Below are positions 14,915 through 54,900 of a stretch of DNA of 64,000 bases, piece by piece (the stretch's first letter is position 1; the number at the start of each line of letters is the position of its first letter). This stretch comes from Euglena gracilis (taxonomy: Eukaryota; Euglenida; Euglenophyceae; Euglenales). The stretch is taken from assembly GCA_039621445.1 (NCBI GenBank), contig CP154956.1:91545934-91609933 (forward strand), in the 5' to 3' direction. The notes under the pieces were generated by a model, which saw nothing but the letters and a program-made list of their open reading frames with translations, made no database searches and was not told the DNA's origin. A program made the translations under genes and the position numbers.

Positions 14915-15479
14915 TGGGGGGGGGGGCCGGGAAAAAAACACATGCAGCAAGGTCAGGATCTTTGACCTCTGTTTTTTGTCCCGTGATTTGGGCCAAAGAC
15001 ACCTAAAAATTACCAAATTGACTTGAAATGCATTTTTATTGCAATTTTATAATCGATGGGCGCTTTTGCGGGTGTTTTTCTCTCATTCTGTCGTTTTAGG
15101 TTGCACCTGATTCTTGTCACGCGGTGCCATGCGGCACGCGGTGCCGCACACGGTGCACGCGGTGTGGAGCATCCCCAAAGAGGAATGCACAAGAACGGGT
15201 TGCCTTTTTTTAACGACCGACGCTTTCTTTCAGGTCAAAAAGGTTGCAGATTCGGGATGGCAAATATTTGGGGGTCATTGGGGTGGATGAAACCGACGAC
15301 CCCAGCAATGAGCAATGAGTACATCACATCATGTGGTGATCCCATGTGGCGACAGGACAAAAGATCCCGAGCACCTGGCTGGGCCCATTAAACAGAACCA
15401 AAAGGTGACTCATATGCTGGTTTTGCCACCAGATCTCACAAAAACTGTACCAATGGTCACCGAATCTGTACAAGTGGCC

Positions 15480-15715
15480 ACATATGGCCAAAAGTGGCCA
15501 AAAAAAGGACAAAAGGTGGATAAAAGCAGTCAGAAGTGGTTTAAAATGGGCACAAATGTGCAAAAATAGCCAGAAGCGGCCAAAAACTGGTTTACGTAAA
15601 ACAAAAATGCATCCAAACAGCCAAAAGTGGTCTAAATTTCCAAATGCAGCCCAAAGTGGCCAAAAGTGGTCTAAAATGGTCAAAAAATGGCCAAAAAAAA
15701 GGGCCAAAAGCTGCT
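15480..15715. repeat. GGCCAAAAGTGG degenerate tandem repeat
   Basis: More than ten loosely spaced units of the type GGCCAAAAGTGG and GGTCAAAA. The reverse complement of the same motif fills 50190-50590. Confidence 0.8.
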
Positions 15716-16192
15716 GATTTGCAGGAAACCAGACAAAAAAAGAATGGAAGTCAACTACAGATGGGATACGAGTGGAAATTTGTGAAAATTGCACATTCAG
15801 AAATTGATTCTTCTCACACAGGCCATAAATACAAAAGAAAAATCTGTGCATGGAAAAAAATTCTCCGGTGGGATCCGGTGGGAACCCCACTAGTCAAATG
15901 GTCAAAAAAACCCCTGGTGGGATCCAGTGGGATCCGGTGGGATCCGGCGGGATCCGGTGGCTGTCCTTGCCTGGTGCGATGTCGTAAACGGAAACCCACG
16001 TAGCGCAAACGCACAAAAAAAAATGGAACAAAAAAAAACGGGCTATTCATGTCGGTTTAAGTCTGAAATGGGAATCCATACAAAAGCGACAGGCATCATC
16101 CTTCCCCACTTGCAAATGGCTGGTCCCTGATTCTGCATTCGATGTATTCGAGAACAGGATTCGGATCAGTACCAACAAACTGACAACGTCAT

Positions 16193-16385
16193 TTACAAAG
16201 CCCACGGGTGGGGAGAGCCAGGTAAGACACTGCTCCACCCCATTTGTGGGGTTTGCGCAGGTGCGGCAGGCGCAGTCGCCTGGACGGGGGACAGCGGGAG
16301 GGAGATCGGGGTGTCGGGCGGGGTGTCGGAGGGCGCCACGTGGATGGGGAGGGAGCAGACGCGGGGCTGGCCGTGCTTCCGGCGT
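16193..16385 (-). CDS. Possible last exon of gene 1: Pro/Ser-rich tail
   Basis: After an acceptor-like CTCTTGTCTGTCAG, a frame in phase with exon 22 reads RRKHGQPRVCSLPIHVAPSD and continues Pro/Thr-rich to a stop at 16193. It is the only GC-rich, exon-like stretch with a matching phase that I found downstream. No homology supports it, and an alternative nonconventional start one base away gives another frame. Confidence 0.35.
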
Positions 16386-17762
16386 CTGACAGACAAGAGG
16401 CGGACAGGTTCAGCCCAACTTCACCCTTGCGTACTGACCCCGGGGAAATTGCTAGCCCGGCCTCGAAAAATGCGCAAAAAAGCAGAAGAAGAAATACCCC
16501 TTTTGGGAAGGATGCGCAAAAATATGCAAACTCTGAGGGGAAAAAAGCACAAAAAATCAGGGCGGTCCTTAAGCAAAAAAAAAAAAAATCCCGTCCCGGC
16601 ACAGCCGAGAAATTTTTTTGAAAATCCATGACCGAAAAGTGGCCGTATTTTGCCCGAAACGGGTCGACTTCGGGAAAAAAAGTGATTCCTGGCACTTTTG
16701 GAACATCGCCCATCCGCCCATAGCGTCAAAAAATGCGTTTTTCGACTTTTTGGTTTTCGACCCCCGTTCAAGTCCCGGTCGATCCTTGGTCGGGGGGGGC
16801 GGTCCTTAAGGGGCGGTCCTTAACAAAAAAAAAAAACTTCCCGTCCCTTATGGACCGCCCTGCAAAAAATCACGAAACTGCAAAAAAAAAACTGTCCAAA
16901 AAAAAATGCAAAGTGGCACCAAAAAAATAAAGGGAATCATGTGGACGTTACTGACCTGGGGGGGGGGCTCTTCAAGAAAAGTCTGCCATTTTGACACCCA
17001 TCAAAATGGTCAACGTTTTGACGACAAGGGGGGGGATGGGGATCGGATGGCAGACAACGGAATAACTCGGCGACTCCAGTCATTCCATCTGAAAAAGCTC
17101 GATTAACCAGCCATTCTTTTTAAAAAAATATACCCGGGATTTTGTCTTAAAAAAATAAATAACGGCGCCAAAGGTGTCAGCTGCTGCACCATTTTCCGAA
17201 CCTTGGAATTGGCTTAAGGATTCGGAACCCTCATCAAGTCAGACTCTCCGGAAAAAGAAACCGTCAGAGTACCGGGGGGAGTAGCACCAAGCACCACATC
17301 ACATACCCTTCCCCAGCTCCTGCCAGAACCTATGCTCCTACACTCCAACCACACAGCAACCTAGCAGAAAAACCCATCGAAAATGGGTGCGCATTGCAAA
17401 CATGTGTTGGTCGATTTCGATTGGTTTGAATTCACTCTAGGGATGTAGAGTCCTGAAGGCGCTCATAAGGGGATGGGAACATATGAAAGTCAAAACAGAT
17501 GCAATTGCTGATAGATATGAAATAACTTCGAGGGAAAAATTCGGTGCTTCAGGGTGGGTTAAATCATTTCCCCAACTCTTGTGCAAATTGTGAAAAATTA
17601 TCAGAAAAGTGGGGCAATGTAATGATATTTTATACATACATACACACATACATATTTTACATATACATGTGTATAATATATAATGGCCACATCAGCAATT
17701 GAAAAGGTGCATGACACCACCTCGGGCACTGAAATGTACGCTGCAGGCCACCAGCAACGAAC

Positions 17763-44055
<26,293 letters not shown>

Positions 44056-46754
44056 CTGCGCAGGGGGGGGCAGAGTTGTTGGAGGCAACGGTGGCTGGGA
44101 CTCATGGAGGGGGGGGGGGGAGCTCAGGGGAAATCACTTGGGGGGGTCAGTTTGAAGCCGTTAAAAAAAATACGGGTCAAAAACCCCTGTTTTCGGCGCT
44201 TCTCGCCGAAAACAGAGGAAACCCCCTTCTCCGGCGGGGCACCCACTCAGCCCTCCCCCCTCCCCCCCGAAACTTAACAAAATCTCTGTCCCGATAGGAT
44301 TCTCTATTACTCTCTATTCTCGGCGAAGCTTTGCTTAAAAAATTTTGGGGTATTTTGGGTGCTTCCTTCAGGCCATTTTGGAGATGTGTCAGGGGTAAAC
44401 TTCATTGGGCAAACTTCATTGGGCAACTTCCGCCCCCAAAGTATAGGGCTGTGCCGGCCAAATTGTCCCCTGTTTCCGACAAAAGACGACTCACCACAAT
44501 GTCAAAAGCAATCGAACGCTGAGTTCTTTCCTAGATGGTCCTTACCCCTCCGCAGCCATCAACTTGGCTGAAGCCAACAACCTTGATAATGCTGATGACC
44601 AGGCAGTCCAATTCAACAAATGCTCGGTGTAAGGAAAAGGTATTGGGTAACCGATTGACCAGAGGACTGGTGCATGAGGTTGCCACTTTGGGCAACGCAG
44701 ACGAGGATGATTGGCGATTGCCAGCCTGCAAACTGAAGTGGTGACCTTCCCTGAATGCAATTTTGTTCCATCCATCCATCCACACCGTGTTACATATCAA
44801 AGGATGTTGCAAAGTGAAAACTTCCCCAGAGGAGGTTGAAAAATTCAAGTTCTCTCTCCTCCTCCACCCATCCTCATACAGGTCCTTTGGCGTTTTTTGA
44901 GTGATTGACTAATTTTGTGTCAAACTCCCTCCCTTCCTCTGGGACGTCAGCAAAATCCACCACAGGTTCCCAGTCTCGAAAGTGGGGTAAGTGAAAGGAA
45001 AGTGGGGGTTTTTTTGCTCATTTTCTTCACATTTGTGCCCAATTTCCCCTGGCCGACCCCCTCCTGCCCTCCGGTCCCTCTGGTGGTAGTGACTGTTTTT
45101 TAATGGTTTTTTTTGTCATTCTTAACACTTGAAAATGGATGAAATCAAAAAATCAAGAACTCATTTCTGTGGGGCATCAACCCAGGTTAGGGAGGTGTGT
45201 TTATCAACTCCTTCGCAGAGGGGTCCACAGAGCCCACCCACCATTTTCTGAACCCGGCTCCCACGCCGTGCACCCTCCCCCAAGCGCAATCGGAGGCTTG
45301 AAATGGAGCATCAAGAGCATCTGGCTACAAGGTAATTGCCCCAGCGGCGACGTATCCTCACACCAATCAGTGAAAACTGACAACAACGAATTCTTTTGAG
45401 GGAAGAAGCAAATGATGCGGCATAAGGGTGGAGAGGGAGGGAAGCGGTTCGGGCCACAGTATAACAGCAGGGCACACACACAGGCATTATTTCCAAGGTG
45501 CCTTTGAAAACCTGAAAGCCCCTTAAAAAAAAAATTGGCCAAAATGCCTCAAAATTCCTTTAAAAAACAACAACATGAAAACAACCTTTAAAAGATCATC
45601 CTGAAAGTTCCCGACCCAGCAAAATCTCTAGAAAAACAAGCCAAGTCCATGGGGGGATTGATTTTCGGCACTGCTGGAACATTGTCCATCCACCCAACCT
45701 CAAGGGTGAAAAAAATGGGGTTTCCATTCTTTTTTGATTTTGGACCCTCTTCGATGTTTGACGTCGGGACTGCCATTGGAAAATGGAATATCAAAAAACT
45801 TTAAACCCTCTGAAAACTTTAACAATGACTTGAAGAACCGCAAAAAATCTCGAAACTTTAACTTCAAAATGCCTGCACACACAGGACAGCAGGACACAGC
45901 GGGCACACTGTACGGCCCAGGGAGTGCAACCAGACCACCAAGGGGAGGGGTAGGCTTCGTTTCAGGCACTATTTCTCCACCCCTCTGCCCAGGTCGGGGG
46001 GGGGGGTGAGAATTGCCCGGCCAGGCAAACAGGAAGATCAATGACGACTCCATGAAATATCCATTTCAAAGCATTTGAAAGCCGATGGTGGCACCTTTTT
46101 CAAGGAATCCACATTTATCGCGAAACGCCAAAAAATCTTCAATTATTTTTGCAATTTCTGACTTTCGTTTGCATGTATGAAGGGAAGCAAATCACTTGAC
46201 ACAAATAGCTGACAATTGCCCAAGAGACTCGGGGTGTAGCCAAGATCCCTGTTAACAACCCGGGGGAAACGTGTGACGCAGTGCCTACCCACAGCAGGCA
46301 CCGCGTCCCAGGCTTGGGGGGCAACAGTTTTGGGTTCTGGCTGAACCAGGCAAATTTGTCTTGAAACTGGCCGTTATTCAGGTGGCTTGCAGCACTTGAG
46401 AGTGTGCTAAAGCGCGGACTTAAATTAACACTACCTACCTCAAACATTGCTATTATTTGGGTGGCTGAAGTCACCTGTGTTGCCTGTGTTTGTGCAATGT
46501 GTGTGTGTTGTGTGTGGGTGAGTGCAGATTATGTTGTTTTTGTGTGCACTCACGTTCACCCAAGGCACACTCGACATGCAAATTGTCATATTATGCATAA
46601 CTGCGGTGAGGACTGTACGAGCGGTTTAATGGGGGCGGACACCTCCATCCAAAACTGATCAATACCAACAGAAACACCAAGAAAGTACTAATATTAAAAC
46701 TGATACTGAGACTAACACCAATACCAGTATACTGAGAGTGAAAAAAATTGATTT

Positions 46755-47012
46755 TCGTATTAGAATTCATTTTTGTACGTGTATTTGTTTTTTGAAATTG
46801 TATCGGTATTTGTATTTGTATTTGCATTTGCATTTGTTTTAGTGTGAGTATGAGTATCAGCATTAGCATTCGTATAATTGCTACCATTTGTGTTTGTGCT
46901 CGTGTTAGTGTTGGTGGAAATGTTAATAGCAGTGTAAGTGATAATGGCAGTCCTGATGTTCGTGAGAGTGTTAGTGTTAGTGCTAGGGTTAGCGCTAGTG
47001 CTGGCACCTCGC
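46755..47012. repeat. GTTAGT / TGTATT hexamer-like repeat tract
   Basis: Degenerate TGTATT, TTAGTG and GTGTTA units over about 250 bases between the two genes. The long Thr/Ala/Asn open frames here reflect the repeat. Confidence 0.8.
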
Positions 47013-50000
47013 AATTTTAGGGCGTTCGGACTCCATTTAGAGCAGGGTTTCATAGCCAAGGTCAACCTGGTGTGGTGCTGTAAAGTGAACAGAAGCCTTT
47101 TGGTTCGGGGATGGGGGGGCGGGCAGGGGTAGGAAGAGGGGAGAGAGCATCACCGGATGGGGATGGGCTCCACAGGGGAGGGGAGGGCGGGTCACCCCAG
47201 GGGCAGGTCAACGATATGCCAAACCTGGGGCTGAAGCGTTGGTCCACTTCTGGGGGCGCTGGCAGGACTGAATAAAAGAACGTTTTGTTTGCTGAAACTA
47301 AATCATCTCCTGTTAAAAAAAAAACTCAAAGGTCTCACTATCCTGGAATAGACATCATCTGCGAGCAAACACAAATGGAAGGGAAAATGCTCAATTGCAT
47401 TTCTGAGACAAAAACTGCACCCACCATGAATTGCGATATTGTTCAGCATACATACACCGCAATTGAGAAAATCTTCGCCAAATAATATTCTGCCACCCCC
47501 ACAAATTATATTCCCTCCCCTGGGGTGGACTTAGGCACACTAAATTACTAGGGGGTTTCCTGTCTCACCTTACAGGTTGGCCAGCACCGGGGACCCGAAG
47601 AACTTCCTACACAGGTCAGCGAGTACCATGACCCTGACGGGCACGAAGTAGGGACCCTGACATGCTCTCGAAACAGTTTTCCATTGGGTTGGTAAAACTG
47701 ATCCCCCACCAATTGACACCCTGAAATTAGCTTCCAACAGGTCCAGTGATACCCAAACCATCTCGCGCATGTTCATATGGGGAATGTCAAAAAGTGCTTC
47801 TTGAATGATGCTCGTTGAATTTTCAGAGACGAGAAAAAACATCCAAAGTGTGATTTTCTGTTTATCATTCAGCATTCCTGGCTGCTGAAGGAATCTTTTT
47901 CCTTTTCCCGGGGCAAAGTTCATGGACGTGAGACGTTGGACTCGCCCTGCCGATTCCTTCAAAAGTCACCCAATCCTGAGCGGCAACCATCCGGGAAATG
48001 GGCAATGTGTCCTGTGGAGCAGACCCGAAGCGAAGAAATCATCTCAGTTGGCACGTGGCTCTGGGACACGGCCAGCAGTTCGGGCCAGGCTTCTGTTCAC
48101 CAACCTCCGGGAGGTACCCTCTGCAGTTGGGTGCCTGCCCATGGCCGGCGCATCGTTGGGCAAGGTTGTGCGAAGGGGCCCCCCACCCCCTCCCCTACCA
48201 TCTACCTCAAAACTGAAGGGCTTCCCATACAGCCCACACATCTCTTTAAAGACCTGGGGTAGGGCTGGAGATTTGGGGTGACCTCCCAGGGGCTGGACCG
48301 CGGCATGCTGAGCTGAAACTGGACAATCGCCCAAAAAAAAAAAGACCTGCAAAAATGCAGCTTGAAAAAATGACACCTGCCCCTGGGGGTTCTCCTGTAG
48401 CCAGCCCAAATTTTGGCCCCCCCCCCCCCCCCCCGGTGGGGGGTGCACCTGTGTGTGCTGATAGCGGCCTCTTTTTGCTGGGTCCAGCCGAAAAAAAATT
48501 CAGCACGAAGGGCCGAAATTTTTTGAAAGAAAGTGTTCGAAAATGGCCAAAAAATGATGTCTTTGGGCTTTTTGGGGATTATTTGGGGGGTTGCCAGATG
48601 GAAAACTTTAAAGAGACGCATGAACTCTGCCCACCTAGGACGGGGGTGGGGGAAGGGGGAGGTCGGACCCCCCACCCATCCGCGATGGCAGCTCGCAAGG
48701 ACTTCGCTGCCGAAGGAAATGGAAAGCAAACCCCCCAACAAACCCGGGAAGAATTGGGCGGGTGGTCCACTCCCCCTCACCCGCCACCCATTTGAGTTTC
48801 CGGGATCCCGGTTCAGCTTGGTCCTTGGGGAGGGGGGACTCCTTGCCCCCTGATGTGGCTGGGCCAAGGCGAATTTCGTTTGAACGTGGACATTGGGCCC
48901 CCGTGGTGCCTTCAACAAGCGCCTCTGTCGAAATTGTCCCTCCCCCTGCTTGTCCGTGGCACCCACCCATTGACCCCGAGCCGGGGTACACGGCCTGGAA
49001 CAGAAACCTGGTTGGGACCCTGTTCACCATTTAAATCACCGGGAAGCGGGGGGGGGCGGGGGCAACGGTGTCTGTGCAGGGGAGCTGGGAGCAATGGTCA
49101 GCCCAAGGAATTCAGCTGCATCTGTCAACTAACCATGGTGTGGGTATGCTTTTTTCGGGGGGGGGGGGGGCTCAACCAAGGGATGACGGAAGTGATCCAA
49201 GCGGTACCTTCCAGTTCAGCGGCACCAAAAGGTGCCAAAAGGCATCTCCAACGGAAATGCACATTGGACAAAGGCGAAAACTCCTCCATAATTGTGTGCT
49301 ACACATCCCCAACCCCAGCACAAAAAAAAAACCACAAAAAAAACTCAAAAAAAAAAACGCAAATTGGATGTAAAATCCTTTAGGAGCTCCCGCAGGATGT
49401 ACACTTTCTGCTGGAGAGGACTTCTTCTTTCTTTTTGGAGAAGACCATTTTTTCTGCTGGAGAGAAATTTTCGGCTCCACTGGGGAATTTTTTTCATTTT
49501 GCATAAGATTAAGTTGACATTTTGTTGACAAAAAAAATGCAAAAATGAAGGGAAAAAATTGACAAAAATTTTTGTCTCGGGGGGAATCAGGGTCAAAGAA
49601 AGTTTTCATAGTCAAAAATTTTTCCAGCAAAATCCGAAAAACTCCGGAGAAGGAAAACAAAAAAAATTGCCAAAAATACAAATTTTGCCAAAAATAAAAA
49701 AGTGCAAAAAATACAAAAAATGGGTTCGTGTTCCCCCCCCTGCTTGTACGTGTGTGTGAGTGCACATGCATTTGAGTGCGTGCATGTGTTTGTGTGTGTG
49801 TGTGTGTGTGTGTGCGTGTTCGTGTGTGTGTGTGCGTGTGCGTGTGTGTGTGCGCGCGCGTGCATGTGTGTGTGCATTTCGGTGGGTGGGTGGGTGGGTG
49901 GGTGTGCGCACAAGCCTGCAAACAGCCCGTGGAGCGAGATTTGCTCCGGGCTCTCCCTGGCCGGAAACTGGAAACTGGTCCCGGCAGGGGACAGGTGACG

Positions 50001-50189
50001 ACGATGGCAGGACCAGAGGTTCTTTTGCACGATCCAAACAGAATTTCGGCCCCAAACCACCCAACCCAAATGTGGTGTCTTGGGGGGGGGGATGGGAGTT
50101 GGGGGTTAATAGCTTTGGAAGGTCGTCAACGCCCAAGACCCAGGGGAGAGGGGTCTCAGAGTGCGCTGGACTATTGCCTGCGGTTGGCC

Positions 50190-50595
50190 TTTTCTGGCAC
50201 TATGAGCCACTTCTGCAACCTTTTAGGCCACTTTTGTCGACTTTTGAACATTATTTTCACTTTTGCCCACTGGGTCATTTTTGGCTGCTTTTGGCCAGTT
50301 TTGCCCACGTTTGCTACTTTAATCCATTTTGACCACTTTTGGACACTTTTTGCTGCCTTTGACTGCTTTTGGCAACATTTGGCAATTTTGCCCATTTTTC
50401 GACCACTTTTGCAAAATTTGGCCAACAGTGGACCATTTTTGTCATTCTCAAGAATCACTTTTGGCCACTTTTTGGGGGGCACTTTTGTTGTTTTGATCGT
50501 TGTCAGTCGCTTTGCCGACTTTCGCCGCTTTTTGCTGGTTTTTGGCCACTTTGCTGACTGTTAGCCACTTCTTGCTGCTTTTGGCTTCAAGGAAA
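50190..50595. repeat. CCACTTTTGGCC degenerate tandem repeat
   Basis: About twenty loosely spaced units of the type CCACTTTTGGCC or GCCACTTTTG, the reverse complement of the tract at 15480-15715. Lies between the two genes. Confidence 0.8.
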
Positions 50596-51836
50596 GCATC
50601 CTGAAATGATGCTCTTTGCAATACTTCTTTGGATTGCATGCCATGCCTCCTGTACTGTCCAAAGCCCACCAATATTTTTTCCCTACCTGACAGAGACAAA
50701 CTTTATTGGTCTTTAGGACGGGTGAGTAAAACAGCAGATGTTCATCCAACCAAACAGTTCTTGGACAAGACACAGATCTGGTACATCACAACTGCCAGTG
50801 ATTTTGCCAACTCGTGAATCTCTGATACAAAAATATAAACTTTAGAAGAAAAAAAGAGACCTGGAAAATAGTACATTGGTTTTGGAAATGGTCGATTGTC
50901 ACAAGAACTGTCTACATCACCATTTCTTGGGACAATCCAATCCAGATATTAACTTCAACCAGCTGCTTGTGCCAAGCTTCCTTTGATCTCTGATTGATTC
51001 TGGAGAGGAAAACTTGGCATCTGTTTGATTTTTTCCGACAATCTGAAGGCAATGGTGATTCGTTGTTGTTGTTGTTGTTGTTGTTGTTGGGCCAAAATTT
51101 CTGCTCGCCAACAACAACTTTCTTTGACCCAACAACAAAGCAAGATGCTCAGGGAGCAACCCTGGAACAACCCTTGGAGACAAAGAAAAAAGACAAACAA
51201 AGACAGCAGGAAAATCACTGACGACCAATTTGGAATAACTTCGTCCATCCTTTTGACCACAACCTATTCTTCAAAAACAAAATTGCGGTGTTGTCGTGAT
51301 TTGTCGGGATCTGTTGGAACCCACACCTCCAGAGGGTCAAAAAGTGTTGTCCCCATTTGTTGGGATCTGTCGGAATTCGTCGGGATTTGTCGGGATCTGT
51401 CGGAATTTGTCGCTGGTGGGGCTTGCTGGCGGGGCCCTTGCCTGGCAGTGCCTGAATAACTTGGCAGGGGGCAAAGAAGGACGGCAAAGAAGGGTGGTTC
51501 CAGTAACGACCCTGGAAGCCCTCGAAGCTGCTGCCCAAATAACCTGGCAGGGGGGATGGGTGGAGGTTCCAGTAACTTGGCACTCCACCAGGCTATTTGG
51601 GGGGGGGGTCCACCCAGGAGACAGGTCGATTTGTGGGGGGTAGGCTTGTGGACAAAAAAATTTGGGCAGGATTCTATGGGAGTTCTGGATGGTGTTGGTT
51701 GAGTCGGCTACCCCCCCCCTGGCATACCTCGACACGCACGGCGTTCAATAAGTCTTTCCGCCCCTGTGTCCGGACTGGAAAGGAATCTCTGGCGCCAGGC
51801 GGGGGGGGGGGGGGGGTGGTGTGGAACCGCGAAGGG

Positions 51837-51911
51837 TCATTCTCGGGTGTAGATGACCAGGTCGGCCTTGTTGGGCAACCGGGACAGGAGGCACAGGGGC
51901 GGGGAAGGCGT
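51837..51911 (-). CDS. Gene 2 last exon: C-terminal tail and stop
   Basis: Encodes PTPSPPLCLLSRLPNKADLV then IYTRE and a TGA stop at 51837-51839. The LLSRLPxxxxxVxYxE ending resembles animal MCTP tails. The 5' border is uncertain: GGAAG may be an acceptor, or CTG at -8 would place the start about 30 bases further in. A piece between exon h and this exon is probably still missing. Confidence 0.6.
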   Translation of the reverse strand, partial: TPSPPLCLLSRLPNKADLVIYTRE

Positions 51912-54900
51912 GGGCTTCCGAAGGAAAGGGTGGCGGGGCCCCGCCGCCGCTTCTGTTTTTTTGTTTGGGGGGTGGGAGGGGCCAAGCACCGCGTGGCGCC
52001 ACCCCCATGGCCAACCCCGCCTGACAGGTCCGTGGGAACAAGCACGGGTGACAACATCCCAGAGACAGCGTGAAGTGGACTTTCCAACGCGGAAAGGCAG
52101 CTGGCTGGCGGGACCAAGGTGACGGCCTCCGGAGGTAGGCAACGATGAGGGGTGAGACCTGCCGGGGAGAGCTGGCGAACAGGGTGGCACAACGTACCTA
52201 CCCCCCGGGGAAACTGTCCCCAGACAAGTCGATGAGTACCGAGGTCGGAGACGTCCCCATGAGGACAGGTCAGCAGGTACGGAACTAGGGGACAGTTTGC
52301 TGGGAGGACAGTTTCCCAGGAGGGGGGGGGGGGTGATCTTTGGACCTGAGGTCAGGGCTTTGGAGTGTTGCGCTGTACGCACGGGAGGGGGAATCACGCC
52401 ATCATCGCACGCCGCCGGTAAACCACGGGGACGTTGTGGGGAAGGGGCCGGCTTTGGCGGTGGGGCAGAAGCGCCGGCCGGGGTGGAGCAGGATGAGCCC
52501 CAGAACGGAGAGGAGGAGTTGGGCCGGGAAGAGCCGACGCCAGCAGCGAGGCACGGGGCAAGCGTGACAGGCGTGACTTGGAGAAGCCTGACGGTAAACT
52601 TTGCTCCATCAGTGGGAGAAAATGACATCTTCCGACCTCCAGGTCGACATAAAAAAAACCCAAAAACAAAGAAAAGTTTGCAAACCAAAATGTGCAGAAG
52701 CTGGTATTTTTTTCAAGTGCGGGAAAATGCCCTTTCCAGAAAAAAAAATGAAAAGATTCTCAAAAAAACTCGTTAGGACACAGGTAAGCCTGAATTTTGA
52801 AGAACTGACCCCACCCGAGAGGGGGTTGCAGGCACACCCAGATCCCCCCTGGGGGGAAGGCACATAGCCAAAAGGTGCTGGCAGTCTGCCAAGGCATTTG
52901 CGGCACCAGAAGCCCAGAAAAGCCATTTTTGGGCGCTTTTTTGGCTCACAATCAGGCAGGTAATGACCTGGGGGGAGAGTAGGCCTGCCTGCCCAGGGGC
53001 TCCAGGGCACCCCGTGATCCCGCCCACATTCAGTCTGGTCATTCAAATTCAGTCTGGTCAGGAGGCACAAAGCCAGGAGACAGGCCTAGCCGTATAGCGG
53101 GCAGAGGACAGTTTTCCTGGGGGGGGGGGCATGTGGTGCACAACTGCCTCTTTTTGGCATACTGCGTGATTTTTGGCACGTTTTTGCCATCGTGTTTGCG
53201 TTCCTTGATCATTTTTCCTCTGCAGGGTGCAGGGGGGGGGGGGTGAGCGTTGTGGGATCATTTTTTGAGATGCTAGAAACATGAAGCGTCGGTGGGGACT
53301 GACCCCACGGCTGTCCATATGAGAACCCACAGCGCCGTGAGGGCCATCATGACGATGGCGGTGATGGTGTAGTCTGTGAAGCGGAAGAGGCCGAGGAAGG
53401 CCTCCAGGACGCTGGCGGCCTTGTCCATGATCGCCTGCACCCGCGTCGCGACGTGCTCGAAGCGCTCGATCTTCCGCTGCAGCGTCACGATGATGGGGCG
53501 GGGGGCTTTCCAAACAGGAGGCTCGGCAAAGTTTTGCAAATTTTAGAATATAAGTTGAAATAATATGACATAAAAGTCAAAAAATAAATTATCAATAATA
53601 CTTTCAGCACAATACGATACAATTCTACGGGGAATAATGTGTCAAAAAAAATAACAAAAGATATAAAAATGCAGAAAATATGACAACGAACCTGATGGTG
53701 GTGGAAGAGGAGGTGGTAGTGGTGAAAACCACATTCCAAAAAATTGAGATAATTTCAACATCCATACATTTGCTTCACATTTTAACAAGGCAGGACACTT
53801 ATAAGCTAAAGTGCTGAGGGGGTTAATTTGAGAATGGCACACAATTTAATCTTTCCCTTTGTTGAATGACTGCAATTTTGTTTGAAGATCAAAGGTCCTC
53901 TCCACCATAGATCCGTTAAACAGAATGTGGAACAGAAACTTCCCACTTAGGCGGCCGAATTCGCACTTAAGGTTTTTACCTTTGAAATGGGCGCATTTGC
54001 GCAAATGCGCAAATTTACGTAACCCCTGGGACCCTGTACCCTGACACCCGGAACACCATTTAAGAACCGTTACACCCCTGTATTGGGTGGGATTAACCCC
54101 CAGAAGTTTGGTGTGAATGCTGCTTACCAGGTGACGTTAATAGGGCTGAGGGTGAGACTGGTGCTGTTGTACATCAAACGGGAGAGAGGCACACACCCCT
54201 TGTTACGACACTTGGAAATGGTGCTGACGTGCTGGCTGAACTGACTGGGATACTACCGCCACCGGCAAGAACACACGGAGCCTCATGACATCACACACCA
54301 CAGACCACGTCAGCCAGCCGTCATGCAACTGATGTGTGTTTGTGGGCGCATTTGCACAAATAAAAACAATTGTGTTTGTGGGTGCATTTGTGCAAATAAA
54401 ACGTACACTAATAATGATAAAATGACGTGTTTGTGGGCGCAAATGCGCGCACAAACATTTAATAAACCGCTTCAAAATAATGTGTTTGCAGGAGCCTTAG
54501 AGCACACAAACAAATTTGTGTTTGTTTGTGCAAATGCGCGCATCAACACACATCAGTTGTGCGATACCATCTCCTCCTCCATGACAGCTTGACAGCTGGC
54601 GAACGCAACTCCTCACGCCAACCAATGATATACACCACGATTACATGCTGATGAAATTTGTGGTGAGAGGTGGTGTGGAGTGTTCACTGGAACACGGCAT
54701 TTGACTGGCCAAAATTTGCCTGTCTACATTTGTACTGCTGTTACCCGGCCCGATCGGCGTGTTGTTTTGGCATCATCTGTTATGCAGTTAAACGTGCTGA
54801 ATTGATGACGTGCAAACGACCTGTGACTGTTGGACACCTTTTCTGCAACAGGACTGCGTTACAAGAAGACAAAATTTGGCACCTGAAATGCCCAGGACGT

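Larger units (their letters stand above)
1..16192. other. Left region without a supported gene
   Basis: Contains MITE-like elements (2318-2809, 10314-10626), repeat copy 88-340, simple repeats and many C/G runs. A GC-rich, exon-like minus-strand stretch at 9108-9282 is discussed under findings. I see no recognisable protein domain, tRNA or rRNA here. Downstream sequence of gene 1 and unrecognised exons of another gene remain possible. Confidence 0.6.
44056..51836. other. Spacer between gene 2 and gene 1
   Basis: About 7.8 kb between the stop of gene 2 and the first recognised exon of gene 1. It holds hexamer-like repeats (46755-47012), a degraded repeat copy (47570-47685), a GT tract and the CCACTTTTGGCC array. 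Promoter, 5' leader or further N-terminal exons of gene 1 could lie here, but none can be identified. Confidence 0.6.

Noticed and set aside
46591-47007. Thr/Leu-rich secreted-protein-like frame
   Set aside because: Derived from the GTTAGT/TGTATT repeat tract; no conserved features.
51837-52688. 283-codon frame ending at 51837 taken as one exon
   Set aside because: Only the last about 25 codons show coding character; upstream it crosses repeat 52196-52333 and C/G runs.
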